Source of the DNA: Magnetococcus sp. PR-3
GTDB taxonomy: Bacteria; Pseudomonadota; Magnetococcia; Magnetococcales; Magnetococcaceae
NCBI RefSeq assembly: GCF_036689865.1
Contig: NZ_JBAHUQ010000013.1
Span: 64,347-128,346, forward strand
DNA: 64,000 nt
Reading direction: 5' to 3'
This document shows positions 36,746 through 47,398 of this stretch, in pieces. Below the pieces are notes generated by a model. That model searched no databases. It was not told where the DNA came from and saw only the letters and a list, made by a program, of their open reading frames with translations. The translations under genes were made by a program, and so were the position numbers. Position 1 is the stretch's first letter, and every line of letters starts with the position of its first letter.

Positions 36746-37753
36746 ATGATTAAGTATCTAAAACAGACGACATTGGCCCTGGCCATGATGGTGCCCCTGT
36801 CAGGTATCGTCCATGCGGGTTCTCCCGTCGTTGGGCAGATGGGTGACTGGAAAGTAACCCTGGAAGAGGTCGACAAAAGTATAGCTGGTGAGCTATACGA
36901 GCTGGAAATCAAGATCTTTGAAGCCCGTGCCAAGGCGCTGGATGGCATGATGGTTGAGCATCTGTTGGCCTCTGAAGCTAAGAAACAGGGGATCACCATT
37001 GATCAGCTGGAGAAGAAAGAGGTCAATGACAAGATTACCCCTGTCAGTGATGCTCAAATTAGCCAGTTCATCAAACAAAACGGGGCACGCCTTCCCAATG
37101 GTGGGGTGGGCATGGAGTCTCGTGTTAAGGAGTATATGGAAGAGGCACAGGCCAAAAAATTTCGGGCCATGTTGCTTCAACAGCTTATGGCTGACCTTGC
37201 GGTGACAACCAATCTGCCTGAGCCTGAAGAGCCCCGCTATACCCTTACTTCAGAGATGAAACCGGCCTTGGGCCCAGCCAATGCCCCTGTCACCATTGTG
37301 GAGTTCTCTGATTTTGAATGCCCGTACTGCCGTAAAGTACAGCCTGCATTACAGAAAATTAAAGAGACTTACGGAGACCGTGTCAAGCTGGTGTTCCGCC
37401 ACTACCCGCTCTCTTTCCACAAAAAAGCGCCTTTGGCTTCCAAAGCTTCTATGTGTGCGGGTGACCAAAAGCAGTTCTGGGCTTACCATGACGCACTGTT
37501 TGAAGAGGGTGTAGACCTGAACCGTGCCGGGCTGGACAAAGTAGCCATGACGTTGAAGATGGATATGGCCACCTTTAAAGCATGTTTGGACAGTGATAAA
37601 TATCAGGCCAAACTGGATGCTGACCTGGCTGAGGGCCAAGCCTTAGGTGTAACAGGTACGCCCACCTTTTTTGTCAATGGACGTAAAAGCTCTGGTGCTT
37701 TGCCCTATGGTAGCCTGAAACAGATGGTGGATCAGGAACTGACCCAAAAATAA
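36746..37753 (+). CDS. Periplasmic DsbA-family oxidoreductase with SurA_N-like domain
   Basis: This 335-residue exported protein starts at ATG 36746, which has AAGGAG ten bases upstream. The signal peptide ends near VHA-GS (about 24). Residues about 30-150 are helical and resemble the SurA/trigger-factor-like N-terminal chaperone domain. A DsbA/DsbG-like thioredoxin fold follows, with active site CPYC (C192-C195), an RHYPLSFHKKA helix and the cis-proline loop GTPTFFVNG. It is likely to oxidise or isomerise disulfides in substrates held by the helical domain. A terminator follows. It has no dsbB neighbour. Confidence 0.87.
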   Translation: MIKYLKQTTLALAMMVPLSGIVHAGSPVVGQMGDWKVTLEEVDKSIAGELYELEIKIFEARAKALDGMMVEHLLASEAKKQGITIDQLEKKEVNDKITPVSDAQISQFIKQNGARLPNGGVGMESRVKEYMEEAQAKKFRAMLLQQLMADLAVTTNLPEPEEPRYTLTSEMKPALGPANAPVTIVEFSDFECPYCRKVQPALQKIKETYGDRVKLVFRHYPLSFHKKAPLASKASMCAGDQKQFWAYHDALFEEGVDLNRAGLDKVAMTLKMDMATFKACLDSDKYQAKLDADLAEGQALGVTGTPTFFVNGRKSSGALPYGSLKQMVDQELTQK

Positions 37754-37787
37754 GCTACAGCTTATCGCTGTTGCGCTTGTTTTATAG

Positions 37788-37821
37788 AAAAGGGTGCCCT
37801 TGTTAGGGTGCCCTTTTTTTT
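37788..37821 (+). terminator. Terminator of the DsbA-family gene
   Basis: AAAAGGGTGCCC and GGGTGCCCTTTT pair with two central G-U wobbles, followed by eight T. Confidence 0.8.
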
Positions 37822-38279
37822 ATCAGTATTGATAAGCTCTATCCATAGATATAAGAAAATGATCGACTTTTTGCTTTGTCACAAATGTTGATATTTTATC
37901 GAATCCCAGACCGGTTCATGCTATGGTTCGGGGATTTCTCAACCATTTAACGTATGATGGTTGGTGAACTTCCTCTATTAGTTACACTGCATCTCTTGTT
38001 CTTTAGAGTCTGTGATATTTCCTAACCTAATGTATTATTAGTCGGGTTTGGTGTTTTAGATTTTTTACACCAGAGGTCTGTCGTGTCGACTTGTATTTGC
38101 TGAACGTCTGTCTGGTTAAGATCAAAATGGACAAGGTTTGTGCGTGCCTAGGTTGTGATAAATTAAGATATACCGCTAAAATATTGATCTATGTTTGGTA
38201 TGTGCTGAAGTCTAATGTAACAGAGTCGCAGGAATGGTGACGGCGATTTTGCTATAAATAGGATATTAGGGGAACCTAG
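37822..38279. other. Intergenic leader upstream of the second chemoreceptor
   Basis: About 460 A/T-rich bases with no supported frame. It should hold the receptor's promoter. I saw no clear sigma-28 or sigma-70 consensus pair. Confidence 0.4.
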
Positions 38280-40718
38280 ATGTCTGTGCTCAACTATATG
38301 CTTGGACTCTCCATTAAGAAAAAGATGTGGATTGTCGCTATCTGCTCCATTGTGGTGGAGCTGTTCCTTATTGTGCCCAATTATCAGCTGATTCAGAGCA
38401 GTGAAGCCGAGGTTGAGGCGCAGATTATTGAGGTAGAGAAAGAGCTGAATAGTCTTGGTGTACTGCAGAGTCGCCAGGGGGTGGTTTCAGACTTAATGAA
38501 ATCGGTCTTGACCATCAACCAAGGTATTACCCTGATTGCCGATGAAGAAGAGGGATGGGACACTAACCGTCTGGCACAGGTTGTTAAGGCGTACCAAACA
38601 TCACGTGAAAATCTAGAGGCGATGTGGCCACCTGGTAGTGATCGGGATCCGTTGGATGAACTGCTGGAAAATGTTGAGATTATCATTAGCATGGGTATGG
38701 AGTATGAGCCTGGTGATGATGAAGAGCGTGAGTCCCTGCTTAATGGTATGAATTTGATGATGGTCGACCTGATGCACAGCATCAATGGGGTCAACGCCAT
38801 TTATCGTGATTATATGGAAGGTAAAATCAACACCGCTTCGAAGGCCATTATGGCTGGGGTTAAAAAGGCTGAAACCCAGGTGGGTGAGCTCGGCCATACA
38901 TCCTTACAAGCCATGATCTTTCAATTTGCAGTGGTTGTTCTGCTGGTCATACTGATGGCGATTATTCTGATCTGGATTTTGGGTCGCCTTGAACATATTC
39001 GTGTGGTGTTCCGTGAAGTTAAAGAGGGTCGTATTACGGCCCGTGTTCCCGATACGCCTTGGCACGATGAAATTTGGGAAATTTCGGATGGGGTGAATGA
39101 GACCCTAATGGAACTAACCAAGTTGATCCGGGAGATTCGCATTCATGTTGCGGGCACACTGCCACCTGTAAGCCAAGAGTTTGCGGATGCTGTCAGTCGC
39201 TTAAACCAGGCGGTCTCTTCGGTCTTTGGTGCCATTACCAAGGCGGATGAGGCCAACGATAATCTCTCGGTTAAGATCAGTGATAATGTAAAAGCTGCAA
39301 CTGAGTGGATTGTAGAGGCTTTGGAAGAGATCTCTAAATCAGCAGCCACCCAGGCTGAAGCGGCCGGGCATGTTGCGGATTCTGCAGATGAAGGTAGTAA
39401 CCGTAGTAGCCGGCTCTCCTCGGCCATCGATGAGATGGCGGGTAATGTGGACTCTGTAAGTATCAGCATTAATGATATTTCTGGCCTTATGGAAGAGATG
39501 CACCAGACCATACGGGACAATGCTACCAGTCAAAAGCAGGTCTTGGAGTTTAGTGAAAGTGCTGTGCGTGAAGCCAGTGAAGCGGCTGTACAAGTTGAAG
39601 AGACCCAGCATGTGATGGCCTCTTTGGCCTCATCAGCCAACGAAATTGGTAAAGCGGTTAGTAGCATTAAGAACATTGCCAAGCAGACCAACATGCTGGC
39701 CTTGAACGCCTCAATTGAAGCGGCGGGTGCAGGGGAGGCTGGTAAAGGTTTTGCCGTGGTGGCCAATGAGGTTAAAGAGCTGGCTCAACAGACTGAGCAA
39801 GCCACCAATATGATTAATCAGCGGGTAGAAGAGATCCAGGCGGGTACCCAGGATGCCACCAATCGGGTTATGCAAACGGTAGAGGTGGTCAACATGCTGG
39901 CCGAGACCAACCGTCAAGTTGGTGATATGGCCCAAGAGCAGAGTGCCCGTGTTGAAGAGGTGAATGAAGCGGTTGAGGGGGTGGCCAATGCAACCAACAG
40001 TGTGGCCAAAAACCTGGATGAGCTCTCCAGTAATGCGCAAGATGTTTCCCAGACCGTCGCTGAGCTGAGCGCAAGTGCCCAAGCGCTTTCCAGCACCGCA
40101 ACCTCTATGGCCAGCAATGCCACAGAGGCCCGTGAGCAGTCCTCCAAAGCCAACGAACATGCTACTCAGGTACTGGCTTCAGTGGGTATGGCCATTGCTG
40201 CGACCGAAATGATGGGTAAGGAGATGGGCCATGTGACCCACGGTTTGGGTAACTTGGAAGTCACAACCCACACCATCAACTTATTCATTGGGGTCCTGGG
40301 TGAAGTAGAAGATAAGCTTAACCATGCCCAGCAGGCCTTTAACCTGGGTGCAGAGCCGTTGGAGATGAGTCTGATCAAAGGTTCATTGTTAGCTTGGCTC
40401 TCTAAGCTGGAACAGCATGCCTCTGGTGATCTAAAACTTCAGGATGGTGGGGATCCTCTAAGCTCGCAGTTAGGGCAGTGGCTTTATCATCCCGAGTCTG
40501 GCGGCAAGCTCAGCCATCTGCCGATCTATCAAGTGGTAGACCAGAGCAATAAAAAGCTGCATGAATTGGCCACAGAGGTGGTGAAACTGTTTGACCGTAA
40601 AGAGAAAGAAGCCGCCAATACCACACTGGATCATTTGCATGAAGAGCGAGGTAAGCTTTTTGCGGCATTGGATGATCTCTACCATATGGCGATTGAAGTG
40701 GAACGGGGCCGGCAATAG
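38280..40718 (+). CDS. Chemoreceptor with eroded CZB domain
   Basis: This 812-residue MCP has a transmembrane helix at about 15-33, an extracytoplasmic helical ligand region of about 170 residues rich in Glu/Asp, a second helix at about 209-231, HAMP, and a signalling hairpin with [18 protein letters not shown] at the tip. The C-terminal ~110 residues align in layout with a CZB domain ([19 protein letters not shown]). However, the zinc ligands are mostly gone: the first His is absent, the Cys of C-x-[FL]-G-x-W is Ser (SQLGQW), and only one His of HxxxH remains. The sensor domain type is not recognised. A terminator follows. Confidence 0.92.
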   Translation: MSVLNYMLGLSIKKKMWIVAICSIVVELFLIVPNYQLIQSSEAEVEAQIIEVEKELNSLGVLQSRQGVVSDLMKSVLTINQGITLIADEEEGWDTNRLAQVVKAYQTSRENLEAMWPPGSDRDPLDELLENVEIIISMGMEYEPGDDEERESLLNGMNLMMVDLMHSINGVNAIYRDYMEGKINTASKAIMAGVKKAETQVGELGHTSLQAMIFQFAVVVLLVILMAIILIWILGRLEHIRVVFREVKEGRITARVPDTPWHDEIWEISDGVNETLMELTKLIREIRIHVAGTLPPVSQEFADAVSRLNQAVSSVFGAITKADEANDNLSVKISDNVKAATEWIVEALEEISKSAATQAEAAGHVADSADEGSNRSSRLSSAIDEMAGNVDSVSISINDISGLMEEMHQTIRDNATSQKQVLEFSESAVREASEAAVQVEETQHVMASLASSANEIGKAVSSIKNIAKQTNMLALNASIEAAGAGEAGKGFAVVANEVKELAQQTEQATNMINQRVEEIQAGTQDATNRVMQTVEVVNMLAETNRQVGDMAQEQSARVEEVNEAVEGVANATNSVAKNLDELSSNAQDVSQTVAELSASAQALSSTATSMASNATEAREQSSKANEHATQVLASVGMAIAATEMMGKEMGHVTHGLGNLEVTTHTINLFIGVLGEVEDKLNHAQQAFNLGAEPLEMSLIKGSLLAWLSKLEQHASGDLKLQDGGDPLSSQLGQWLYHPESGGKLSHLPIYQVVDQSNKKLHELATEVVKLFDRKEKEAANTTLDHLHEERGKLFAALDDLYHMAIEVERGRQ

Positions 40719-40737
40719 CAGTGTTACCGATCAAATC

Positions 40738-40772
40738 TTAAAAAGGGGGGCATGATGCCTCCCTTTTTTTAT
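40738..40772 (+). terminator. Terminator after the second chemoreceptor
   Basis: AAAAAGGGGGGCAT pairs with ATGCCTCCCTTTTT with one mismatch, followed by T-run. Confidence 0.8.
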
Positions 40773-40984
40773 GTAAAAAGACTGACAGTAAACTATTTTC
40801 ACAGATCACCCATTTGCCGAGGTAATGGGGTGTATGCCTTTTTTTGTTCTAAGAATAACCCCCATAAATACAACTGCATATCTGATATATAACCCCAATT
40901 ATTGTATGCGAAAAAATGAATGTATAGACATCATCTCCTGAATAATCAATGATGTGTGCGCAAAAAATGTCTGATTTGTCGCTT

Positions 40985-41014
40985 TTGACATTCAAAAAAA
41001 TTTGCTTTTATAAA
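40985..41014 (+). promoter_or_regulatory. Sigma-70-type promoter of the haem chemoreceptor
   Basis: A perfect TTGACA (40985-40990) and TATAAA (41009-41014) are separated by 18 bases. This predicts a transcript start near 41021 and a 110-base leader before the chemoreceptor at 41130. It is the best promoter pair seen in the window. Confidence 0.65.
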
Positions 41015-41129
41015 ACACGAATCAAATAATTGTTCTTTTGACTCTTGGTTAAGTTGATTGAGTTTGCGTTCTCCCTTTCCCTGAACCATCTGCCTGTTAT
41101 GGAAATGGTCTCATTGGAGCAAAAAGTCC

Positions 41130-43535
41130 ATGCGTAGTGTTGCATCCAAGTTTTTTGTACCGTTATCGGCCATCGGTATTCTGGCTTCATTGGTTGTTCT
41201 CTTTGCCATGTTGTTTATGAAAGACAGCAATGTGGAGTTGGCGGGTATTAAGGCGGGTGAATCTCTGGCTTCACAGATTGTGGCGGTACGGGGTTTTTAT
41301 ACTAAGCAGGTGGTCTCCCGTGCCAAAGAGATGAAGGTACGGTTGAACTATGACTTTGCAGAACGTCGCGATACCCTGCCACTGCCTGCCACTTTGGTGC
41401 ACCATTTAGGGGATCAAATCGCGAAGAGTTATCCGGGGATGAAGGTCCGGCTTTTTAGTCGCTATCCTTTCCCTCACCGCGCTGCTGGTGAGAAGTATGA
41501 TGCGTTTGAAAAAAAGGCCATGAACCAGCTGGAAAAGGATCCGGAAACCCCTGTATGGATCTTTGAGAGTAATGAGAAGGGGGACTTCTTTCGCTATGCG
41601 GTGGCGGATCTTATGCTACCAGGTTGTGTGAAGTGCCATAACAGCCACCCTGAGACACCTAAGGATGACTGGGAGGTCGGGGATGTACGGGGGATTATTG
41701 AGGTTCAGGTGCCTATGGATAGCCTAACCTCTAAGATTACGACAGATACCATGCTGTTGATCCTGCTGTTGGTGGGGATGATTGTTTTAATGATGGGCCT
41801 CATCTGGTTCCTACTGCGTCGCCATGTATTGGCACCGGTTGGGCAAGTGGTCACCGCCGTTGAAACCATGGCAGATGGTCATGTGCAAACACGGGTAGAT
41901 CTGGGTGCCAGTGAGGATGAGATTAGTCAAATTGGCCAAGGTATAAACCATATGGCCCAGCGTCTGACCCGAACGTTGCAGAATGTCACCCTGCAATCCA
42001 AAACCATTGGTTCGGTGGTGACTGAGCAAGTTTCTTTGAAAAAACAGCTCTTGGATGGCGCGCAGAAGAGCACTGATCTGGCCCAAAAAGTGGCCTCTGA
42101 AAATGGCCGGGTTGATACAGAGGTTCGACAGCTCAATGACCAAATAGCGCGGGTGAGTGAAGATATTCGGGTGGTTTCCCACGAAAGCCACGGTCTGTCA
42201 GAGCAGGTTACCAGTATTGCTGAGTCGGTGAAGTCTGCCAACCATAATGTCACCTCTATGGCTGCAGCCGCTGAACAGATGAGTGCCAACCTAGACTCGG
42301 TCAACGGTAACCTGTCACAGGTGAACGACTCGGTAACCCGTGTTAGACAAACCACAGAGCAGGTTACGGAATCTCTGCAGGATGTCCGTGGTCGTTGCCG
42401 TCAAGCCGATGAGCGTTCTTTAGAGGCGACACAAACCATTGAACGTACGCAGTCGATTATGACGGATCTGGCCAAATCCAGCCAATCCATCGAACAGGTC
42501 ATTGAGGTCATTAACTCCATGGCTGAGCAGACCAATATGCTCGCTTTAAATGCCTCTATCGAAGCTGCTGGGGCAGGGGAAGCGGGTAAAGGTTTTGCGG
42601 TGGTGGCCAATGAGGTTAAAGATCTGGCCAGCCAAACAGCCAAGGCTGCCGATGAGATTGAGACCAAGGTGCATGAACTGCAGGATCAGTCACGGCATGC
42701 CGCTTCTGCCGCACAGGAGGCCAGTAAGCTGATTGTTGGTATTAAAAGTGCCAACGGTGAGATCTCGGAAGCGGTTGAGGGGCAGGTCTATGCCATTGAA
42801 GAGATCACTGAGGCTATCCGTGCGATGCATGGTGCGGCTTCGGATGTAACGCATAATGCGGGTGAGTTGGGGCAAGCTGCTCAAGAGGTTGCCCGGGCAG
42901 CATCAGAAGCAGCCTCGGATACCACAGCCATTGCCGATTCTGCCGATACCATGGCGGATTTGGCGCGTTCTTCAGCAGACCGCTCAACCCAGTCTGCCGA
43001 TCAAGCAGAGGGCATGCGGGAGGTCTCTCAACGTATTTTTTCAGCATCGGCTGAGGTGCAGAAGATGTCGGTTGAATCCCAGGATATTGCAGCAGCTTTG
43101 CAAGGTTCCATTAGTTTTTCCGGGTTTTTGACCGAAGTGGTACACGATACCTCTAGTGCGCTCAAGCAGGCTGAAGAAGGCTTAGACATCGGTCAAGCTC
43201 CTTTTGATATCGGTCAGCTCAAACAACATCATATGCATTTGCGTGGCAAGCTGGAGGGGCTGTTAACAGGTTTCTGTTCCATGACGGAAGCTGAGCTGGG
43301 TACCGCGCAGGGTGATCTGTTTGGTCGCTGGTATCATCAAGATGGGCAACAGCGATATGGAAACGATCCTCGCTTTGCTGAACTGGGGCAACTGCACCAA
43401 AAGATCCATGGCAATATGGTCAATTTATTAAAGATGCTTGAGAATGACCAAAAGCCTGAGCATGTAAATCTGAACCAGTGTGATAGCTTACGTAAACAGC
43501 TATTTGATCTTCTGGATCAACTCTACATAGAATAG
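41130..43535 (+). CDS. Chemoreceptor with periplasmic c-type haem (Tll0287/DUF3365-like) sensor
   Basis: This 801-residue MCP has a transmembrane helix at about 9-30, then a periplasmic domain of about 175 residues ending in GCVKCHNSH (C166, C169, H170) and [12 protein letters not shown], the layout of Tll0287-like/DUF3365 sensors. CxxCH predicts covalent haem c. A second helix lies at about 208-229, then HAMP, a signalling tip [18 protein letters not shown], and a C-terminal CZB-like domain with HHMH and HQKIH. In that domain the zinc Cys is replaced (DLFGRW). It probably steers movement by redox state, oxygen or NO bound at the haem. The ATG start is preceded by a strong promoter. Confidence 0.93.
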   Translation: MRSVASKFFVPLSAIGILASLVVLFAMLFMKDSNVELAGIKAGESLASQIVAVRGFYTKQVVSRAKEMKVRLNYDFAERRDTLPLPATLVHHLGDQIAKSYPGMKVRLFSRYPFPHRAAGEKYDAFEKKAMNQLEKDPETPVWIFESNEKGDFFRYAVADLMLPGCVKCHNSHPETPKDDWEVGDVRGIIEVQVPMDSLTSKITTDTMLLILLLVGMIVLMMGLIWFLLRRHVLAPVGQVVTAVETMADGHVQTRVDLGASEDEISQIGQGINHMAQRLTRTLQNVTLQSKTIGSVVTEQVSLKKQLLDGAQKSTDLAQKVASENGRVDTEVRQLNDQIARVSEDIRVVSHESHGLSEQVTSIAESVKSANHNVTSMAAAAEQMSANLDSVNGNLSQVNDSVTRVRQTTEQVTESLQDVRGRCRQADERSLEATQTIERTQSIMTDLAKSSQSIEQVIEVINSMAEQTNMLALNASIEAAGAGEAGKGFAVVANEVKDLASQTAKAADEIETKVHELQDQSRHAASAAQEASKLIVGIKSANGEISEAVEGQVYAIEEITEAIRAMHGAASDVTHNAGELGQAAQEVARAASEAASDTTAIADSADTMADLARSSADRSTQSADQAEGMREVSQRIFSASAEVQKMSVESQDIAAALQGSISFSGFLTEVVHDTSSALKQAEEGLDIGQAPFDIGQLKQHHMHLRGKLEGLLTGFCSMTEAELGTAQGDLFGRWYHQDGQQRYGNDPRFAELGQLHQKIHGNMVNLLKMLENDQKPEHVNLNQCDSLRKQLFDLLDQLYIE

Positions 43536-43568
43536 CCTAGCCCTATTTAATAGGGGGTATGGATAGTG

Positions 43569-43602
43569 AAAAGAGAGTGGCTTATGGTCACTCTCTTTTT
43601 TG
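43569..43602 (+). terminator. Terminator after the haem chemoreceptor
   Basis: AAAAGAGAGTG pairs with CACTCTCTTTTTT around a 9-base loop. Confidence 0.88.
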
Positions 43603-43725
43603 GTTAAAAAACGCTGAGATTAAGAGAGAATTTGGTATCGCTCAGGAAGTTTGTTATGTTTCTTGAGGGTGCAGGCTGCAACATGCCTGTTTTGTTTGAG
43701 GAGGTTCAGAAAGGGTGGTTTGACT

Positions 43726-44049
43726 GTGGGTGCCAATAAGGATATGGATACCATTCAAGTGGTGGAGAGTGAGTCGCACAACCGTACGGTATTGGTGTTA
43801 CCTGCTGCATTTACCTTCCGGCTTTACAATGAGTTCCGTGGTTGTTATGAATCCCTGGATCAACATGTCGAGGTAGAGATAGATCTCTCCAAGGTTACGC
43901 ACCTGGACAGCTCTGCACTGGGTATGTTGGTGGCGGTTTGGGAACATATGGGGCGTAGCAGTGAAAAAGTGGTTTTGACCAATATGAGCGAACCGGTGCG
44001 AAAAATATTGGAAAACTCCAACTTTCACCAGCTTTTTACCATGACTTAA
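43726..44049 (+). CDS. Second STAS-domain protein
   Basis: This is a STAS domain of about 107 residues with the phosphorylatable serine in THLDSSALGMLVAV, VVLTNMSEPVRKILE after it, and a C-terminal FHQLF. It is clearly related to the STAS protein at 7238. The start is uncertain: GTG 43726 has AAGGGTGG upstream. ATG 43744 and a remote TTG are alternatives. It could answer to the PP2C phosphatase at 49187 in a partner-switch, by analogy with RsbV. It stands alone, convergent with folP. Confidence 0.82.
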   Translation: MGANKDMDTIQVVESESHNRTVLVLPAAFTFRLYNEFRGCYESLDQHVEVEIDLSKVTHLDSSALGMLVAVWEHMGRSSEKVVLTNMSEPVRKILENSNFHQLFTMT

Positions 44050-44063
44050 TGCTTAGTCAGGCG

Positions 44064-45221
44064 TTAACACAGGCAGCTCAATGCCTGTTTAACCCCTGCG
44101 ACATCATGCACCCGGACCCAGTTGGCGCCCCGCTGTACCCCTAGTGTGGCCATCATATGGCTACCAATGTCCCGCTGGTTGGCTTCATCTACACCGGTTA
44201 GATGACCAATAATACGCTTACGAGATATCCCCAGTAGGGTTGTGGCCCCTGTGCCTTTAAAGGCGCCTAGGTGGGCCATCAGCTCCATATTATGGGCATG
44301 GCTCTTTCCAAAGCCAATACCCGGATCAATCACCAAACGATCCCGCGCTATACCGTTCTCAACACACCAAAGCATACGATCAGACAGGTAGCTGTAGACC
44401 TCCGCCACAACATCCTCATAGTGGGGGTTTTTCTGCATGGTCCGTGGTGTACCCTGCATATGCATTAAGATAATAGGGCAGTGGGCATCCCGCATAATCC
44501 GGGGGGCAATGGGGTCACTTTGCAGTGCGGTAACATCGTTAATGATCACTGCACCTGCTTCCAGTGCAGCCGCCATAACCTGACCTTTGGTGGTATCTAC
44601 AGAGATCGGTATCTCGGTCTGTGCACGGATGGCACGAACAACGGGTATCACCCGTCTGAGCTCTTCTTCTACGGCGACAGCATCGGCACCTGGACGGGTT
44701 GATTCCCCCCCCACATCTAGAATATCCGCACCGGCTTCCACCAGGGCCAACGCATGGTGCACAGCGGACGCTGTATCAGCATGGCGCCCCCCATCTGAAA
44801 AGGAGTCTGGGGTTACATTGACAATACCCATGACCAAGGGGCGTTGCTGGGGCAACGACTGCAACTGTCCTGCAAGGTTGCGGAAACGTACAGGCGACGG
44901 TGGGGCTTCAAGGTTGGATAAGCTGTGATGAAGCGCAAGAGAAGCCTCTTGAGCAATGGTTTGAAAGAGCCGATTTTGCCACGCTTCAATGTCAGCTTTT
45001 TTGAGCCAACCCCGGGCCATGCGTAGTCGACCAGATTCAAAGCTCTCCATGCCTGGTGCTAAAAGAGGGTCCCAATCTTCTCGCCATGGGAAGAGACGTA
45101 CGGCCATGGGTAATTGGGGCAGGGGGGGGAAGGGCGGGACCTCTTCACCCTGCTTTTGAGCAGAAAAAAAATGGGCGCCTAAGGCGCCCATGGTCGGTGT
45201 AATTACGGCATAATGCGTCAT
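44064..45221 (-). CDS. folP: Dihydropteroate synthase with N-terminal extension
   Basis: This 385-residue enzyme joins p-aminobenzoate to the pterin diphosphate in folate synthesis and is the sulfonamide target. The TIM barrel begins near residue 130 with [15 protein letters not shown], followed by [47 protein letters not shown] and SRKRIIG. About 125 residues precede the barrel, more than the usual ~280-residue form has. They look soluble and are not recognised. The start ATG overlaps the ftsH stop by 4 bases (ATGA), giving the common ftsH-folP pair. Confidence 0.95.
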   Translation of the reverse strand: MTHYAVITPTMGALGAHFFSAQKQGEEVPPFPPLPQLPMAVRLFPWREDWDPLLAPGMESFESGRLRMARGWLKKADIEAWQNRLFQTIAQEASLALHHSLSNLEAPPSPVRFRNLAGQLQSLPQQRPLVMGIVNVTPDSFSDGGRHADTASAVHHALALVEAGADILDVGGESTRPGADAVAVEEELRRVIPVVRAIRAQTEIPISVDTTKGQVMAAALEAGAVIINDVTALQSDPIAPRIMRDAHCPIILMHMQGTPRTMQKNPHYEDVVAEVYSYLSDRMLWCVENGIARDRLVIDPGIGFGKSHAHNMELMAHLGAFKGTGATTLLGISRKRIIGHLTGVDEANQRDIGSHMMATLGVQRGANWVRVHDVAGVKQALSCLC

Positions 45222-47236
45222 ACGTCCTTATCATCCTTAGCAGGGGCATCGTTGTTCGGTGCCTCCTCTTCAGATGCCTCTGGTGCAGTGTCGGTGGATC
45301 CCTCCGCCTCTTCTGCCTCTGCGACACTCCCTGCCGCTGCATGTTCTGCCGGCTGGCCCGCTTCACCCCCATCGTCTGCCACCGCTGGGGTGGGCTCGGC
45401 TTTGGGACGCTCTTCCTTCTTCTTCAAAGGTTTTAAAGCTGTCTCAGCAGGTTCACCTGCCATAAACTTTAAGACCTCATCCGCGTCAATGGTTTCGCGC
45501 TCAAGCAGTGCCAGGGCCATGGTGTGCAGCACATCCATCTTTTCGTTCAAGATCTTTTTGGCGCGCTTGTAGTTGCGATCGACAATGTCGAACACCTCTG
45601 AATCAATGCGACGTGAGGTCTCTTCTGAAATGTTTTTGTGCTGCGTGATCTCCCGACCGAGGAAAATCTCTTGTTCATTCTCGCCGTAGGTAAGTGGCCC
45701 CAAGGACTCACTCATGCCATAAGAGCAGATCATCTTACGTGCAAGGTCAGTGGCCCGTTGGATATCGTTACCAGCACCGGTGGTTAACTGGTTAAGTACC
45801 AACTCTTCGGCCAACCGGCCACCCATAAGAATGGCGATATTTTGTTCAAGCTGCACCTTGGAGTAGGTGTAGCGATCTTCCATAGGAAGTTGCATGGTCA
45901 GGCCCAGCGCGCGACCCCGGGGAATGATGGTCACTTTATGGACGGGATCCGCCCCTTCTAGTGCCATCGCGACAATGGCGTGACCAGCCTCATGATAGGC
46001 GGTGGTCTTACGCTCTTTTTCAGAGATAACCGCACTTTTACGCGGTTTGCCCATCATCACTTTGTCTTTGGCGTTCTCAAAGTCTTCCATCTCCACAACC
46101 CGCTTATCAAGCTGGGCTGCGATCAAGGCTGCTTCATTGACCAGGTTGGCCAGATCCGCACCGGAAAAACCGGGGGTGGCACGGGCAAGCACTTCAGCAT
46201 CGACGGAATCCGAAATGGGCACTTTATTCATGTGCACTTTAAGAATTTGCGTACGACCTTGGATATCCGGGTTGGGTACGGTGACCTGACGGTCAAAACG
46301 ACCCGGACGCAGCAAGGCTGGATCCAAGACATCAGGACGGTTGGTGGCCGCCACCAAAATGACACCTTCGGTGGACTCAAAGCCATCCATCTCAACCAGT
46401 AGCTGGTTCAGGGTCTGTTCACGTTCATCGTGCCCACCACCCAGGCCTGCGCCACGGTGACGACCAACCGCATCGATCTCATCGATAAAGATGATGCAGG
46501 GGGCGTTCTTTTTGCCCTGTTCGAACATATCCCGAACACGAGCAGCACCAACCCCAACAAACATCTCCACAAAATCAGAACCGGAGAGGTTGAAAAAGGG
46601 CACGTTGGCTTCACCCGCAATGGCACGAGCAAGCAGAGTTTTACCGGTACCCGGTGGGCCCACCAGCAGTACGCCCTTGGGTATTTTTCCCCCTAAGCGC
46701 TGGAACTTATGGGGATCTTTAAGGAAGTGTACAACCTCCTGCAGTTCTTCCTTGGCTTCCTCAATGCCTGCGACATCCTGGAAGGTGACCTTGGCCGCCT
46801 TGTCAGACATGAGCTTGGCTTTGGATTTACCAAAGGACATGGCACCACGACCACCACCAGATTGCATCTGGCGCATGAAGTAGATCCAAACGGCAATAAG
46901 CAGAAGCATAGGGAACCAGCTGATGAGAATCTGCATCAGCATGGGGGTGCCTTCAGGTTCCTGTACATCAATCTTGACACCATGATCCAACAGCTCTTTG
47001 GTCAGATCATAGTTGTCTGGTGCACGGGTGGTGAAGGAACCACCATCAGAGGTTTTAACGTGAACCATATGGCCTTCAATGGTCACGGCTTCCACACTAC
47101 CTTGGTTTAGACGGTCGGTGAAATCAGAAAAAGGTGTTTGAGTCTGTCCCTGGGGGCCGTTAAAGAGATTGAACAGCATCACGATGAGCAGGCCAATGAC
47201 CAGCCACAGGGAGAGGTTTTTAAAAAACCCGTTCAA
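45218..47236 (-). CDS. ftsH: ATP-dependent zinc metalloprotease FtsH
   Basis: This 672-residue membrane protease degrades misfolded membrane proteins and regulators such as LpxC or RpoH. It has transmembrane helices at about 8-24 and 105-122, a periplasmic segment between them, the AAA domain with GPPGTGKT and [11 protein letters not shown], the second region of homology, and the M41 protease domain with HEAGH (415-419). The C-terminal ~75 residues are Glu/Ala/Pro-rich and probably disordered. The gene lies 162 bases downstream of tilS and overlaps folP. Confidence 0.97.
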   Translation of the reverse strand: MNGFFKNLSLWLVIGLLIVMLFNLFNGPQGQTQTPFSDFTDRLNQGSVEAVTIEGHMVHVKTSDGGSFTTRAPDNYDLTKELLDHGVKIDVQEPEGTPMLMQILISWFPMLLLIAVWIYFMRQMQSGGGRGAMSFGKSKAKLMSDKAAKVTFQDVAGIEEAKEELQEVVHFLKDPHKFQRLGGKIPKGVLLVGPPGTGKTLLARAIAGEANVPFFNLSGSDFVEMFVGVGAARVRDMFEQGKKNAPCIIFIDEIDAVGRHRGAGLGGGHDEREQTLNQLLVEMDGFESTEGVILVAATNRPDVLDPALLRPGRFDRQVTVPNPDIQGRTQILKVHMNKVPISDSVDAEVLARATPGFSGADLANLVNEAALIAAQLDKRVVEMEDFENAKDKVMMGKPRKSAVISEKERKTTAYHEAGHAIVAMALEGADPVHKVTIIPRGRALGLTMQLPMEDRYTYSKVQLEQNIAILMGGRLAEELVLNQLTTGAGNDIQRATDLARKMICSYGMSESLGPLTYGENEQEIFLGREITQHKNISEETSRRIDSEVFDIVDRNYKRAKKILNEKMDVLHTMALALLERETIDADEVLKFMAGEPAETALKPLKKKEERPKAEPTPAVADDGGEAGQPAEHAAAGSVAEAEEAEGSTDTAPEASEEEAPNNDAPAKDDKDV

Positions 47237-47398
47237 GAAAGGAACTCCTCGTTCGGTTTGGGGAAACAGTTTAGGAAAAGGATTTGATCCGCATACCTTT
47301 ATCGGCTCAATTACAAACTGGCTATAGCCAATAATGGAACACGACTTAAGATAGGGAATTTACGCCTACCTAGAAGATAGGCATGCTTAGTTAAAAGT

